Source of the DNA: Pseudomonadota bacterium
GTDB taxonomy: Bacteria; Pseudomonadota; Alphaproteobacteria; Sphingomonadales; Sphingomonadaceae
DNA: 64,000 bases
Direction of reading: 5' to 3'
Assembly: GCA_023418595.1 (NCBI GenBank)
Contig: JAEZZI010000013.1
Span: forward strand, 1-64,000
A program made the position numbers and the translations under genes. Shown here one piece after another: positions 43,063-50,448 of this stretch. Numbering within the stretch: the first letter of the stretch is position 1; the number at the start of each line of letters is the position of its first letter. The notes under the pieces were generated by a model. It searched no databases and was not told the DNA's origin. It saw only the letters and a list, made by a program, of their open reading frames with translations.

Positions 43063-44685
43063 ATGCGTAGGATCATCGGCCTGATCTCGTTGGCGGCACT
43101 TGTCGCCACCCCGCTTTTGGCGCAGACCCCGCCCCAGCAGGAATCGGCGCTGCGTGCTCATGTCGAATTCTTGGCCGACGATGCGATGCTGGGGCGCGAC
43201 AGCTTCACGCCCGAATACCGGATCGCCGCCAATTACGTCGCGACGCAATTAATGGCGGCAGGCGTGCAGCCGGGCGGAGATGACGGCGGCTACCTTCAGA
43301 ATGTCGGTTTTCAGGCAACGATCCCTGCCGCGCAGGGCGAAATGGCGATCACTCGTGGCGGCAAGCGCCAGCCGCTCACCTTCGGCGCGGATTTCGTCGG
43401 TGCGGTCAATCCGCGCGTCGCCGATTTCCGGCTGTCGGGCGACGTGGTGTTCGCAGGCTATGGCGCGGTCGATCCCGATATCGGTTGGGACGATTATCGC
43501 GGGCTGAATGTGCGGGGGCGGATCGTCGCGGTGCTGGCGGGCGGACCTGCCAAACTCGCCAGCGAAAAGCGCGCACATTTTTCCAGCCGCGCGGCCAAGT
43601 CGCAGGCGGCGCTAGCGCGCGGGGCGAAGGGCATTTTGCTGATCGACTCGATCGCGGACGATGCGAGCTATTCGGTCGCGGATCGCGCAGCGAATTGGCA
43701 GCGCCCCTCGATCAGCTGGGTCGCGCCCGACCGCACGCCCAATCTGGAGGCGGGCGACGCGCCGTCGATCGGCACATTGAGCCGGACGGGGGCGGCCAAG
43801 CTGTTTGCCGGATCGCCGGTCGCCTGGGCCGCGGTCGATGCCGCCGAGCGATCGGGCGCTGCGATGCCCACCGGCGCGCTGGGCGCGTCGATCGAGGCAC
43901 GCCAGCGGACAGAGACCGCGCGGATGGACAGCGACAATGTGATCGGCGTCATCCCCGGCAGCGATCCGATGCTGAAAGACCAGCTGGTCGTGCTGACCGC
44001 GCATCTCGACCATATCGGAGTCGAGGATATGGACCCTGCCGATCCCAAGGCCGACCGGATCAACAACGGCGCGATCGACAATGCCATCGGTATCGCGATG
44101 ATGATCGAGATCGCGCGCGAGTTTCAACGATCGGGCAAGGCGCCGCGCCGGACGATCGTCTTTACCGCAGTGACGGCGGAGGAAGTCGGGCTGCTGGGGT
44201 CGGAATATTTTGCCCAGCATCCGAGTGTCAAAGGCACGATGGTCGCCAACATCAACCTCGACATGCCGGTCATGACCTATCCGTTCCGCGACATCATCGC
44301 GTACGGGGCGGAGCGCAGCAGCATCGGCGCGACGCTGAAACGTATCCTCGATGCCGAAGACCTGCCGCTGACGCCCGATCCGGTGCCGGAGGAGAATTAT
44401 TTCGTCCGCTCGGATCACTATAGCTTTGTGAAAGCCGGGGTGCCGTCCATCTATCTCGACGCCGGTCCCGCCGGACCGGGCAAGGCTGCGACCGACGCAT
44501 TCATGGCCAATCATTATCATCAGGTGTCCGACCAGACCGACCTGCCGATCGATTGGACCGCCGCGCGGCGGTTCATGGCGATCCACTACCGGCTGGCGCG
44601 CGACATTGCGGATGCGGATGCGCGGCCGCGCTGGACCAGGGGCGATTTCTTTGGCGTGCTGTCCGGGGGATATGGCGCGAAATAG
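43063..44685 (+). CDS. Secreted M28-type zinc peptidase, paralogue 3
   Basis: A 540-residue M28 protein with a Sec signal (RRIIGLISLAALVATPLLAQ) and the motifs TAHLDHIG, GAIDNAIGIAMM, TAEEVGLLGSEYF, NINLDMPV and RSDHYSFVKAGVPS. It is more divergent from paralogues 1 and 2 than they are from each other, for example in the insertion domain (SGDVVFAGYGAVDPDIGWDD). It ends with the same RxxxGDFFGxLxxGYGAK-like tail as the others, which marks the three as one duplicated family. Confidence 0.9.
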   Translation: MRRIIGLISLAALVATPLLAQTPPQQESALRAHVEFLADDAMLGRDSFTPEYRIAANYVATQLMAAGVQPGGDDGGYLQNVGFQATIPAAQGEMAITRGGKRQPLTFGADFVGAVNPRVADFRLSGDVVFAGYGAVDPDIGWDDYRGLNVRGRIVAVLAGGPAKLASEKRAHFSSRAAKSQAALARGAKGILLIDSIADDASYSVADRAANWQRPSISWVAPDRTPNLEAGDAPSIGTLSRTGAAKLFAGSPVAWAAVDAAERSGAAMPTGALGASIEARQRTETARMDSDNVIGVIPGSDPMLKDQLVVLTAHLDHIGVEDMDPADPKADRINNGAIDNAIGIAMMIEIAREFQRSGKAPRRTIVFTAVTAEEVGLLGSEYFAQHPSVKGTMVANINLDMPVMTYPFRDIIAYGAERSSIGATLKRILDAEDLPLTPDPVPEENYFVRSDHYSFVKAGVPSIYLDAGPAGPGKAATDAFMANHYHQVSDQTDLPIDWTAARRFMAIHYRLARDIADADARPRWTRGDFFGVLSGGYGAK

Positions 44686-44690
44686 CGACA

Positions 44691-44801
44691 CCCGTCACCC
44701 CGGTCATAGTGTCGGGGTCTACCAAGCCGCTTGAACAACGCAAGATTGATGACTGCGCGCATGCCGCCCGGTGAACCCCGGAACAAGTCCGGGGTGACGG
44801 G
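44691..44801. repeat. Intergenic inverted repeat, family D (copy 1)
   Basis: The left arm CCCGTCACCCCGGTCATAGT at 44691-44720 is degenerate. The right arm GTGAACCCCGGAACAAGTCC at 44771-44801 matches the better copy at 47919-48023. The repeat follows the third M28 gene directly. Confidence 0.75.
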
Positions 44802-45178
44802 TTGGCATTTCTTTCTCGGCGTTGCCCGAAACAAGCGCGCGGAGGGGGGGCGAAATTTCGTCCGGACGCCGCGAAAGCGGTGGTTGACGAGAACCGGCGC
44901 GCAGCGTGCTTCCTGCACGTGAGCACCGGAAGCGCAGGCAACCATCGCTTGCAGCAAGTCGGGGCGGAATTACGAGTCCCCTCCAAACGCAACCGGGGTG
45001 AACAGACGAAGGGTGGGCCCTTCGACTTCGCCGCCCTTTAGCTTGGGGGTGCCTGGACATTGGCGGCGAGCCCCGGTTGCAGCGTCACTGTGCGACGCTT
45101 GGGGGACCCGCCGATTGGCGCCGCGAACATGAACGCCAGATTGACGGATCGCTTTCGCAACGTCTTTAACCATTCCCC
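44802..45178. other. Gene-free 377-base stretch
   Basis: No open frame with coding character is visible on either strand. The final 40 bases before the SDR ATG contain the relatively AT-rich TTTCGCAACGTCTTTAACCA and probably its promoter. Several short GC-rich inverted pairs occur, but none is a recognisable riboswitch, tRNA or small RNA. Confidence 0.5.
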
Positions 45179-46015
45179 ATGCGACTAGTCGTTTTCGGCA
45201 TGGGATATTCGGCGCGAAATATCGTCCGGCGGCTTGGCGCGCGCGCGGTGCTGGCGGGGGCGACGACGCGCGACGGGCGGGATGGCACGTTGCGGTTCGA
45301 TGATCGCGAGGGTGTCGCGCGGGTGCTGGCTGTGGCGAGCCATGTGCTGTCCAGCGTGCCGCCGGAGGGGACAAGCGATCCGGTGCTTGAGCGTTATGGC
45401 GAGCTACTCGGTGGCCTGAACCTCGCCTATCTGTCCTCGACCGGGGTTTATGGCGACACCGGCGGGGCGTGGGTGGATGAGAGCGCACCGACCGGCGGCG
45501 GCAGGCGCGCGGCGCGGGCGGCGGCGGACGCGGCGTGGCTGGCGATGGGCGCGCGGGTGTTCCGCTTGCCGGGGATTTACGGACCGGGCCGCTCGCCGCT
45601 CGACCGCGTGGCGGCGGGGCAGGCGCATCGGGTGGACGTGCCGGGGCAGATTTTCAGCCGCATCCATGTCGATGACCTCGCGGACGGCGTGATCGCAGGG
45701 TGGGACGGCCCGGCGGGTGCCTATAACCTGTCCGACGACGAACCCGCGCCGCAATCCGATGTGATCGCCTATGCCGCGCGGCTGATCGGGATCGAGCCGC
45801 CGCCGCTGATCCCGCTCGATCATCCCTCGGTATCGCCTGCCGCGCGCGCCTTTTACGCCGAGAACCGGCGGGTGGCGAACGGCAAGGCGAAGCGGGTGCT
45901 GGGCTGGCGACCTGCCTATTCCGATTACCGATTGGGCCTGCGTGCCCTCAAGGCGATCACCAGCCCGACCATCGCCAGCGCGCCGCCGCCCAGCGCCAGC
46001 GGCGACCAGCGATAA
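45179..46015 (+). CDS. NAD(P)-dependent epimerase/SDR-like protein
   Basis: A 278-residue extended-SDR-like protein resembling YeeZ-type proteins. The nucleotide loop is VVFGMGYSARNIVRRLGA. LAYLSSTGVYGDTGGAWVDE holds the catalytic Ser-Thr region, but the usual YxxxK is not obvious, being replaced by RRAARAAADAAW. RLPGIYGPGRSPLDRV and SRIHVDDLADGV follow. The missing tyrosine-lysine pair argues against normal epimerase chemistry. The last 30 codons overlap the convergent EamA gene by 91 bases. Homologous-looking sequence ends near GLRAL, so the tail may be a recent extension. Confidence 0.75.
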   Translation: MRLVVFGMGYSARNIVRRLGARAVLAGATTRDGRDGTLRFDDREGVARVLAVASHVLSSVPPEGTSDPVLERYGELLGGLNLAYLSSTGVYGDTGGAWVDESAPTGGGRRAARAAADAAWLAMGARVFRLPGIYGPGRSPLDRVAAGQAHRVDVPGQIFSRIHVDDLADGVIAGWDGPAGAYNLSDDEPAPQSDVIAYAARLIGIEPPPLIPLDHPSVSPAARAFYAENRRVANGKAKRVLGWRPAYSDYRLGLRALKAITSPTIASAPPPSASGDQR

Positions 46016-46854
46016 CCTTCGAATATGGTCGAGAAGATCATCGCGATCACCGGCACGATCACGCCCGAATAGGCGGCCTTGGCCGGGCCGATCACGCGGA
46101 TGACGTTGAAATAGAGGAAGAAGGCGACCGCCGACGCCGCGATCCCCAGATAGAGCAGCCCGGCGATATAACCCAGCCGCATCTCGATCACCGGCGCGCC
46201 GACCGTCGCCCATGCCCAGCCCCCATTGCCGAGCGCGCCGAGCAACATCGAAATGCCCAGCATCGACGCCATTGGATAGCGTTTCGACGTCTCGGTTCCC
46301 TGCATGATGTTGGCGGCAGATGCCGACAGGACGCCGAGCAGGGTGATGCCGATCCCGGTCAGGACGGCAGCGGTGGAGGCGGTGCCTTCGCGGGCTTCGT
46401 GGACGAAGAGCAAGGCGATCCCGGCAACGGCGATCACCGATCCGACGAGCAATTGCCTGCCCATGCGCTGGCCGAGGAAGATGCGCGCGAGGATCGCGTT
46501 GGGGACCAGCAATATCGCGAACACCACCGCGACCAGGCCAGAGGTGATGTACATCTCCGCGCGATAGACGAAATTGAAGTTGAGGCAGAATTGGGCGACC
46601 GCGAGGCCGCAGGCGAACATCCAGCCGCGCGCGTCGAGCCGAAGCGAATCGCGACGGACCAGCGCCCAGGCGAGCATCGCGATCCCGGCGATGGCGAAGC
46701 GGTAGGATACCGACCAGGTCGGTGGCACGGTGCCCAATTGGTCGCGGATGACGATCCAGGTCGAACCCCAGATCAGGGTCACGATCGCGAACGGCAGCAG
46801 CACCGACAGCCGCGTCGATTGCGGCTTTTCGCCCGGTGCCGTGGGCGTCGTCAC
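45925..46854 (-). CDS. EamA/DMT-family transporter
   Basis: A 309-residue, ten-helix drug/metabolite transporter with two EamA repeats: FAIVTLIWGSTWIVIRDQLG begins the first, and YPMASMLGISMLLGALGNGG is in the second, with the usual FNVIRVIGPAKAAYSGVIVP near the end. It starts with GTG inside the threonine aldolase stop (GTGA). Many relatives export amino acids. Coupling to threonine aldolase makes threonine, glycine or a related amino acid a possible cargo, but that is inference. Confidence 0.88.
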   Translation of the reverse strand: MTTPTAPGEKPQSTRLSVLLPFAIVTLIWGSTWIVIRDQLGTVPPTWSVSYRFAIAGIAMLAWALVRRDSLRLDARGWMFACGLAVAQFCLNFNFVYRAEMYITSGLVAVVFAILLVPNAILARIFLGQRMGRQLLVGSVIAVAGIALLFVHEAREGTASTAAVLTGIGITLLGVLSASAANIMQGTETSKRYPMASMLGISMLLGALGNGGWAWATVGAPVIEMRLGYIAGLLYLGIAASAVAFFLYFNVIRVIGPAKAAYSGVIVPVIAMIFSTIFEGYRWSPLALGGGALAMVGLVIALRARRPNR

Positions 46855-47852
46855 AGCGCGGCGATGGCGTCGGCGAGCGGCTTCACCGCCGCTTCGTCCT
46901 GATCCCACGAAATGACGAAGCGCGCGAGGTCCGGTCCCCAGTCGTAGAAATCGAACCCGGCATCGCGCAGCGTCTGGGCTTCGTCGGCAGTCAGTTTGAC
47001 GAACAGTTCGTTGGCCTGAACCGGGTGGAACAACCGGTCGCTCGCCGCGCTCGCCAGCGCCTGGGCGGCGGCATTGGCGCGGCGCGCATTGTCGAGCCAC
47101 ACATCGCCGTCGAGCATCGCCAGAATCTGCGCGGCCAGATAGCGGCCCTTGGACAGCAGATGCCCGCCGCGCTTGCGCCGGACCTTCGCGGCTTCGGCGA
47201 GGTCGTTGCGGAAAAACACGATCGCTTCCGCGCTCATCCCGCCATTCTTGACGAAGCCGAAGGACAGTACTTCGACGCCCGCGCGCCATGTCACGTCGCC
47301 CGGATCGCAGCCCAATGTCGCGACCGCATTGGCGAAGCGCGCGCCGTCCATGTGCAGGCCGAGGTCGCGGTCATGTGCATAGTCGCCGATCGCGCGCACT
47401 TCGTCGGGGGTATAGACGAGGCCGTCCTCGGTCGCGTTGGTGATCGAGATAGCGTGTGGCTGGACGCGGTGAACGTCCTTGCGAATGCCCGACAGCAGCG
47501 CGTCGATCCCCTCGACCGTCAGTTTTGCGCCCATGCCCTCGACCGTCATTAATTTGGCGCCATGGGTGTAGAATTCGGGTGCGCCCGCTTCGTCGCATTC
47601 GATATGCGCGTCGCGGTGACAGACGATGCCGCCATAGGGGGGGCAGAGCGAGGCAAGCGCGATGGCGTTGGCGGCGGTGCCGGTGGGAATCCACAAAGCC
47701 GTGCATTTGGTACCGAACACGCCCGACATCGCGGCGTCGAGCTTCGCGCTCCACGCATCGCCGTCATAGGCGGTGTCGAGGCTGTTGGCGGCGGCGATCG
47801 CCTCCATCACCTGGGGACAGACGGGGGCGGCGTTGTCGGAGAAGAAGCGCAT
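46851..47852 (-). CDS. ltaE: Low-specificity L-threonine aldolase
   Basis: A 333-residue fold-type I PLP enzyme that splits L-threonine (and allo-threonine) to glycine and acetaldehyde. The N-terminus MRFFSDNAAPVCPQVMEAI is typical. WIPTGTAANAIALASL binds PLP phosphate, LHMDGARFANAVA holds the conserved Asp-Arg, and the Schiff-base lysine is in LSFGFVKNGGM near residue 206. The stop overlaps the EamA transporter start. Confidence 0.92.
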   Translation of the reverse strand: MRFFSDNAAPVCPQVMEAIAAANSLDTAYDGDAWSAKLDAAMSGVFGTKCTALWIPTGTAANAIALASLCPPYGGIVCHRDAHIECDEAGAPEFYTHGAKLMTVEGMGAKLTVEGIDALLSGIRKDVHRVQPHAISITNATEDGLVYTPDEVRAIGDYAHDRDLGLHMDGARFANAVATLGCDPGDVTWRAGVEVLSFGFVKNGGMSAEAIVFFRNDLAEAAKVRRKRGGHLLSKGRYLAAQILAMLDGDVWLDNARRANAAAQALASAASDRLFHPVQANELFVKLTADEAQTLRDAGFDFYDWGPDLARFVISWDQDEAAVKPLADAIAAL

Positions 47853-47918
47853 GATGCGCCCTTGCGGCGGGGCGCGGGCGGGGTCAAGCGGGGTGCGTGC
47901 GAGCAGGCGTATCCTTTT

Positions 47919-48023
47919 GTCACCCCGGACTTGTTCCGGGGTCCACCAAGCCGCTTGCGCATCCCTCCAGCTTCGGCGTTATGGCTCGCCGCCCGGTGGA
48001 CCCCGGAACAAGTCCGGGGTGAC
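47919..48023. repeat. Intergenic inverted repeat, family D (copy 2)
   Basis: Nearly perfect 29-base arms at 47919-47947 (GTCACCCCGGACTTGTTCCG...) and 47995-48023 are separated by 47 bases. It lies between the penicillin-binding protein gene and threonine aldolase, both read on the reverse strand. Confidence 0.9.
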
Positions 48024-48048
48024 GGGGTGTTCGCATCGCTAACGCGCT

Positions 48049-50157
48049 TTAGAACCCGCCCGGTTCGTCCTCGCGCATCCGGGGATCGGGACCGGGCGGC
48101 GGTTCCTCGCGCCGCGGTTCGCCGCCGCGCAGCTGGATACCGCCTTCGCGGTCGAGGCGCAGGTTCAGGCCCATGCCGCCGATATCGCCTTCGAATTCGA
48201 GCGCCTGGGGCGCTTCGGGCAGGATGCCGTCGAGGATGTTGCTGCCGAGGTTGCCGATATCCTCGTCGATCTCGGCCTCTACCGCTGCCGGACGCGCGGG
48301 GGCGCTGGCGTCGGTCGCACCCACCATCACGTCGCGCCAGATGCGCGCGGCGACGCCGCCACCGGCCAGCCCGCTATTGGGCGAATTGTCGTCATTGCCC
48401 AGCCACACGCCGACCACCAGATCCTCGGTAAAGCCGACGAACAGCGCGTCGCGGTAATCCTGGGTGGTGCCGGTCTTGCCGAACGCCTCGACATTGAGCG
48501 CGGCGGCGCGGCCGGTGCCGCGTTCGATACCGGCGGCGAGCAGCGAGCGCATCCCCTCCACCTCGCGGCGCGACAGGGGGCGGGTGTCGTCGCGCAGTCG
48601 GTCGAGCCAGCTCTGTTCGCGAGCATCGTCCAGCCCGCGCGGGCGCACCGGTGCCTCCCCCGCGGCGATCGCGGCATAGGCGGCGGTGAGTTCGAGAAGC
48701 GACACCGACGAGGTGCCGAGCGCGATCGAGGCCTCGTTGGGGATGTCGGTCGACAGGCCCAGATCGCGCGCGGCGCGGATGACGGCGGCGGGGCCGACCT
48801 GTTGCGTCAGCCGCGCCGCGGCGACGTTCGACGAGGCCGCAAATGCCTGGCGCAGCGTGATTTCGCCGCGATAACGCCCGCCGTCATTCTTGGGCGACCA
48901 TTCGCCGATGGTGACGGGTTCGTCCTCGATCATCGAGTCGGGCGACATCCCGTCGCGCAGGGCCGCGAGATAGACGAACAGCTTGAAGGTCGATCCCGGC
49001 TGGCGGCGGGCCTGGGTCGCGCGGTTGAACGGGCTTTTGGCGTAGTCCTTGCCTCCGACCATGCCGACGACGCGCCCGTCGGGGCGCATCGCGACGATCG
49101 CGACCTGCGCCTCGCGCAAGCCAGCACGGCGCGCGGCGGCCTCAGCGGCGCGCTGGACGCGGGTCTCCAGCGTGGTGGTGACGGTCTGTTCGGTTGCGAT
49201 CTCGCCCGCCCGGTCGCGTGCGGCGGGCATGACCCAGTCGGCGAAATAGCCGCCGGTGGGGAGCCGCGTGCCGCGCGCGCGGACGCGCAGGCGGGCAGGC
49301 GAGACCTCGGCGGCCTCTGCTTCGGTAATGACGCCGGTCTCGGCCATCGCCGCGACCACCAGTTCCTGGCGCGCGCGCGCGCCCGACAGGTTGCCGGTGG
49401 GCGCCAGGCGGCTGGGCGCTTTCACAAGGCCCGCCAACATCGCTGCCTGGCCGATGGTCAGATCGTCCGGATCGCGGCTGAAATAGTGATTGGCGGCGGC
49501 ATCAAGGCCGTAGACGTTATCGCCGAAATAGACGTTCGACAGATAGCGCGACAGGATCTCGTCCTTGGTCAGCCACGCCTCCAGCCACAGCGCGATCATC
49601 GCCTCGCGCGCTTTCCGCGTGAAGGTCTGATCCGAATCGAGGAAGGCGTTCTTGGCGAGCTGCTGGGTGATCGTGCTGCCGCCCTGACGGCTGTTGTCGG
49701 TGAAGCTGTTGTTCCAGAAGGCGCGCAGGATGCCGCGCGGGTCGATGCCCAGATGCTGGCGGAACCGCCGGTCCTCGATCGCGAGGAACGCGCCGGTGAC
49801 GTGATCGGGAAGCGCGGTCGCGTCGACCGGTTCGCCGATGATCGCGCCCGATTTGGCGATCGGGGTGCCTTCGGCCGACAGCAGGGTAATCGACGGCGGC
49901 GCGGGCGGCTTCAGCGATTGCGACAGCGGGGCCGTGATCGCTAGCCAGGCGATCGCGACGATCACCAGCGCGAGGAATGCCGCCAGTCCGCGCACGATCC
50001 AGCGGCCCCAGCGGCGGGGCTTGCGCGGCGGTTCGGGCGGGGTGGGGGGCGTGTCGTAGCCGCCCAAATCGCCGACCGGCATTCCGCGATACCGTGCCTC
50101 TCGCGGGCTATGCGGATAGGGCAGCGGGTCTGCAGCGATGGGACGGTCGTAATTCAT
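48049..50157 (-). CDS. Class A penicillin-binding protein (transglycosylase/transpeptidase)
   Basis: A 702-residue bifunctional peptidoglycan synthase. A cytoplasmic proline-rich N-terminus precedes one membrane helix (IVRGLAAFLALVIVAIAWLAI, about 54-74). The GT51 transglycosylase domain shows AIEDRRFRQHLGID with the catalytic Glu and QGGSTITQQLAKN. The transpeptidase has the SxxK box in RQPGSTFKLFVY, SSN in FAASSNVAAA, and KTG in EAFGKTGTTQDYRDALFVG. The C-terminal 60 residues are a charged, proline-rich tail. It belongs to the PBP1A/1C group and I cannot fix the subgroup. Confidence 0.93.
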   Translation of the reverse strand: MNYDRPIAADPLPYPHSPREARYRGMPVGDLGGYDTPPTPPEPPRKPRRWGRWIVRGLAAFLALVIVAIAWLAITAPLSQSLKPPAPPSITLLSAEGTPIAKSGAIIGEPVDATALPDHVTGAFLAIEDRRFRQHLGIDPRGILRAFWNNSFTDNSRQGGSTITQQLAKNAFLDSDQTFTRKAREAMIALWLEAWLTKDEILSRYLSNVYFGDNVYGLDAAANHYFSRDPDDLTIGQAAMLAGLVKAPSRLAPTGNLSGARARQELVVAAMAETGVITEAEAAEVSPARLRVRARGTRLPTGGYFADWVMPAARDRAGEIATEQTVTTTLETRVQRAAEAAARRAGLREAQVAIVAMRPDGRVVGMVGGKDYAKSPFNRATQARRQPGSTFKLFVYLAALRDGMSPDSMIEDEPVTIGEWSPKNDGGRYRGEITLRQAFAASSNVAAARLTQQVGPAAVIRAARDLGLSTDIPNEASIALGTSSVSLLELTAAYAAIAAGEAPVRPRGLDDAREQSWLDRLRDDTRPLSRREVEGMRSLLAAGIERGTGRAAALNVEAFGKTGTTQDYRDALFVGFTEDLVVGVWLGNDDNSPNSGLAGGGVAARIWRDVMVGATDASAPARPAAVEAEIDEDIGNLGSNILDGILPEAPQALEFEGDIGGMGLNLRLDREGGIQLRGGEPRREEPPPGPDPRMREDEPGGF

Positions 50158-50235
50158 GGTGCTAGCCGCGCTGTATTATCGGGATAGGACAGACGCTGCA
50201 ACTGTGGCGAATGGTGGGGCGTGATGCGCCTAAAA

Positions 50236-50334
50236 CCGTTTGTGCTGAGCCTTGTCGAAGCACTGTCCTTCTTTCTTCGTGCCAAGAAGGACAGTGCTTC
50301 GATACGCGCCTTCGGCGCTAATCAGCACCAACGG
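50236..50334. repeat. Intergenic inverted repeat, family B (copy 2)
   Basis: The left arm starts CCGTTTGTGCTGAGCCTTGT at 50236 and the right arm ends at 50334. The right arm is split by an insert-like GATACGCGCCTTCGGCGCTA segment, so the pairing is interrupted. A family C element follows 15 bases later. Confidence 0.8.
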
Positions 50335-50349
50335 TGTGAGGCGCTGTTT

Positions 50350-50428
50350 GTGCTCCCGCGCAGGCGGGAGCCCAGGGTTGCGGGCGTTGCGCTTCGTTAC
50401 CCTGGACTCCCGCCTTCGCGGGAGTACG
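50350..50428. repeat. Intergenic inverted repeat, family C (copy 2)
   Basis: Arms TGCTCCCGCGCAGGCGGGAG (from 50351) and CTCCCGCCTTCGCGGGAGTA (ending near 50426) are separated by about 35 bases. It is of the same family as 15629-15707 and stands head-to-tail with a family B element, just beyond the stop of the S9 peptidase gene. Confidence 0.85.
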
Positions 50429-50448
50429 GGTCGTTCGAGGTGAGCGGA

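Noticed and set aside
41325..43109. Reverse-strand open frame of about 590 codons opposite M28 paralogue 2
   Set aside because: The forward frame has all zinc motifs, and the reverse frame is Arg/His/Ala-rich without domain features.
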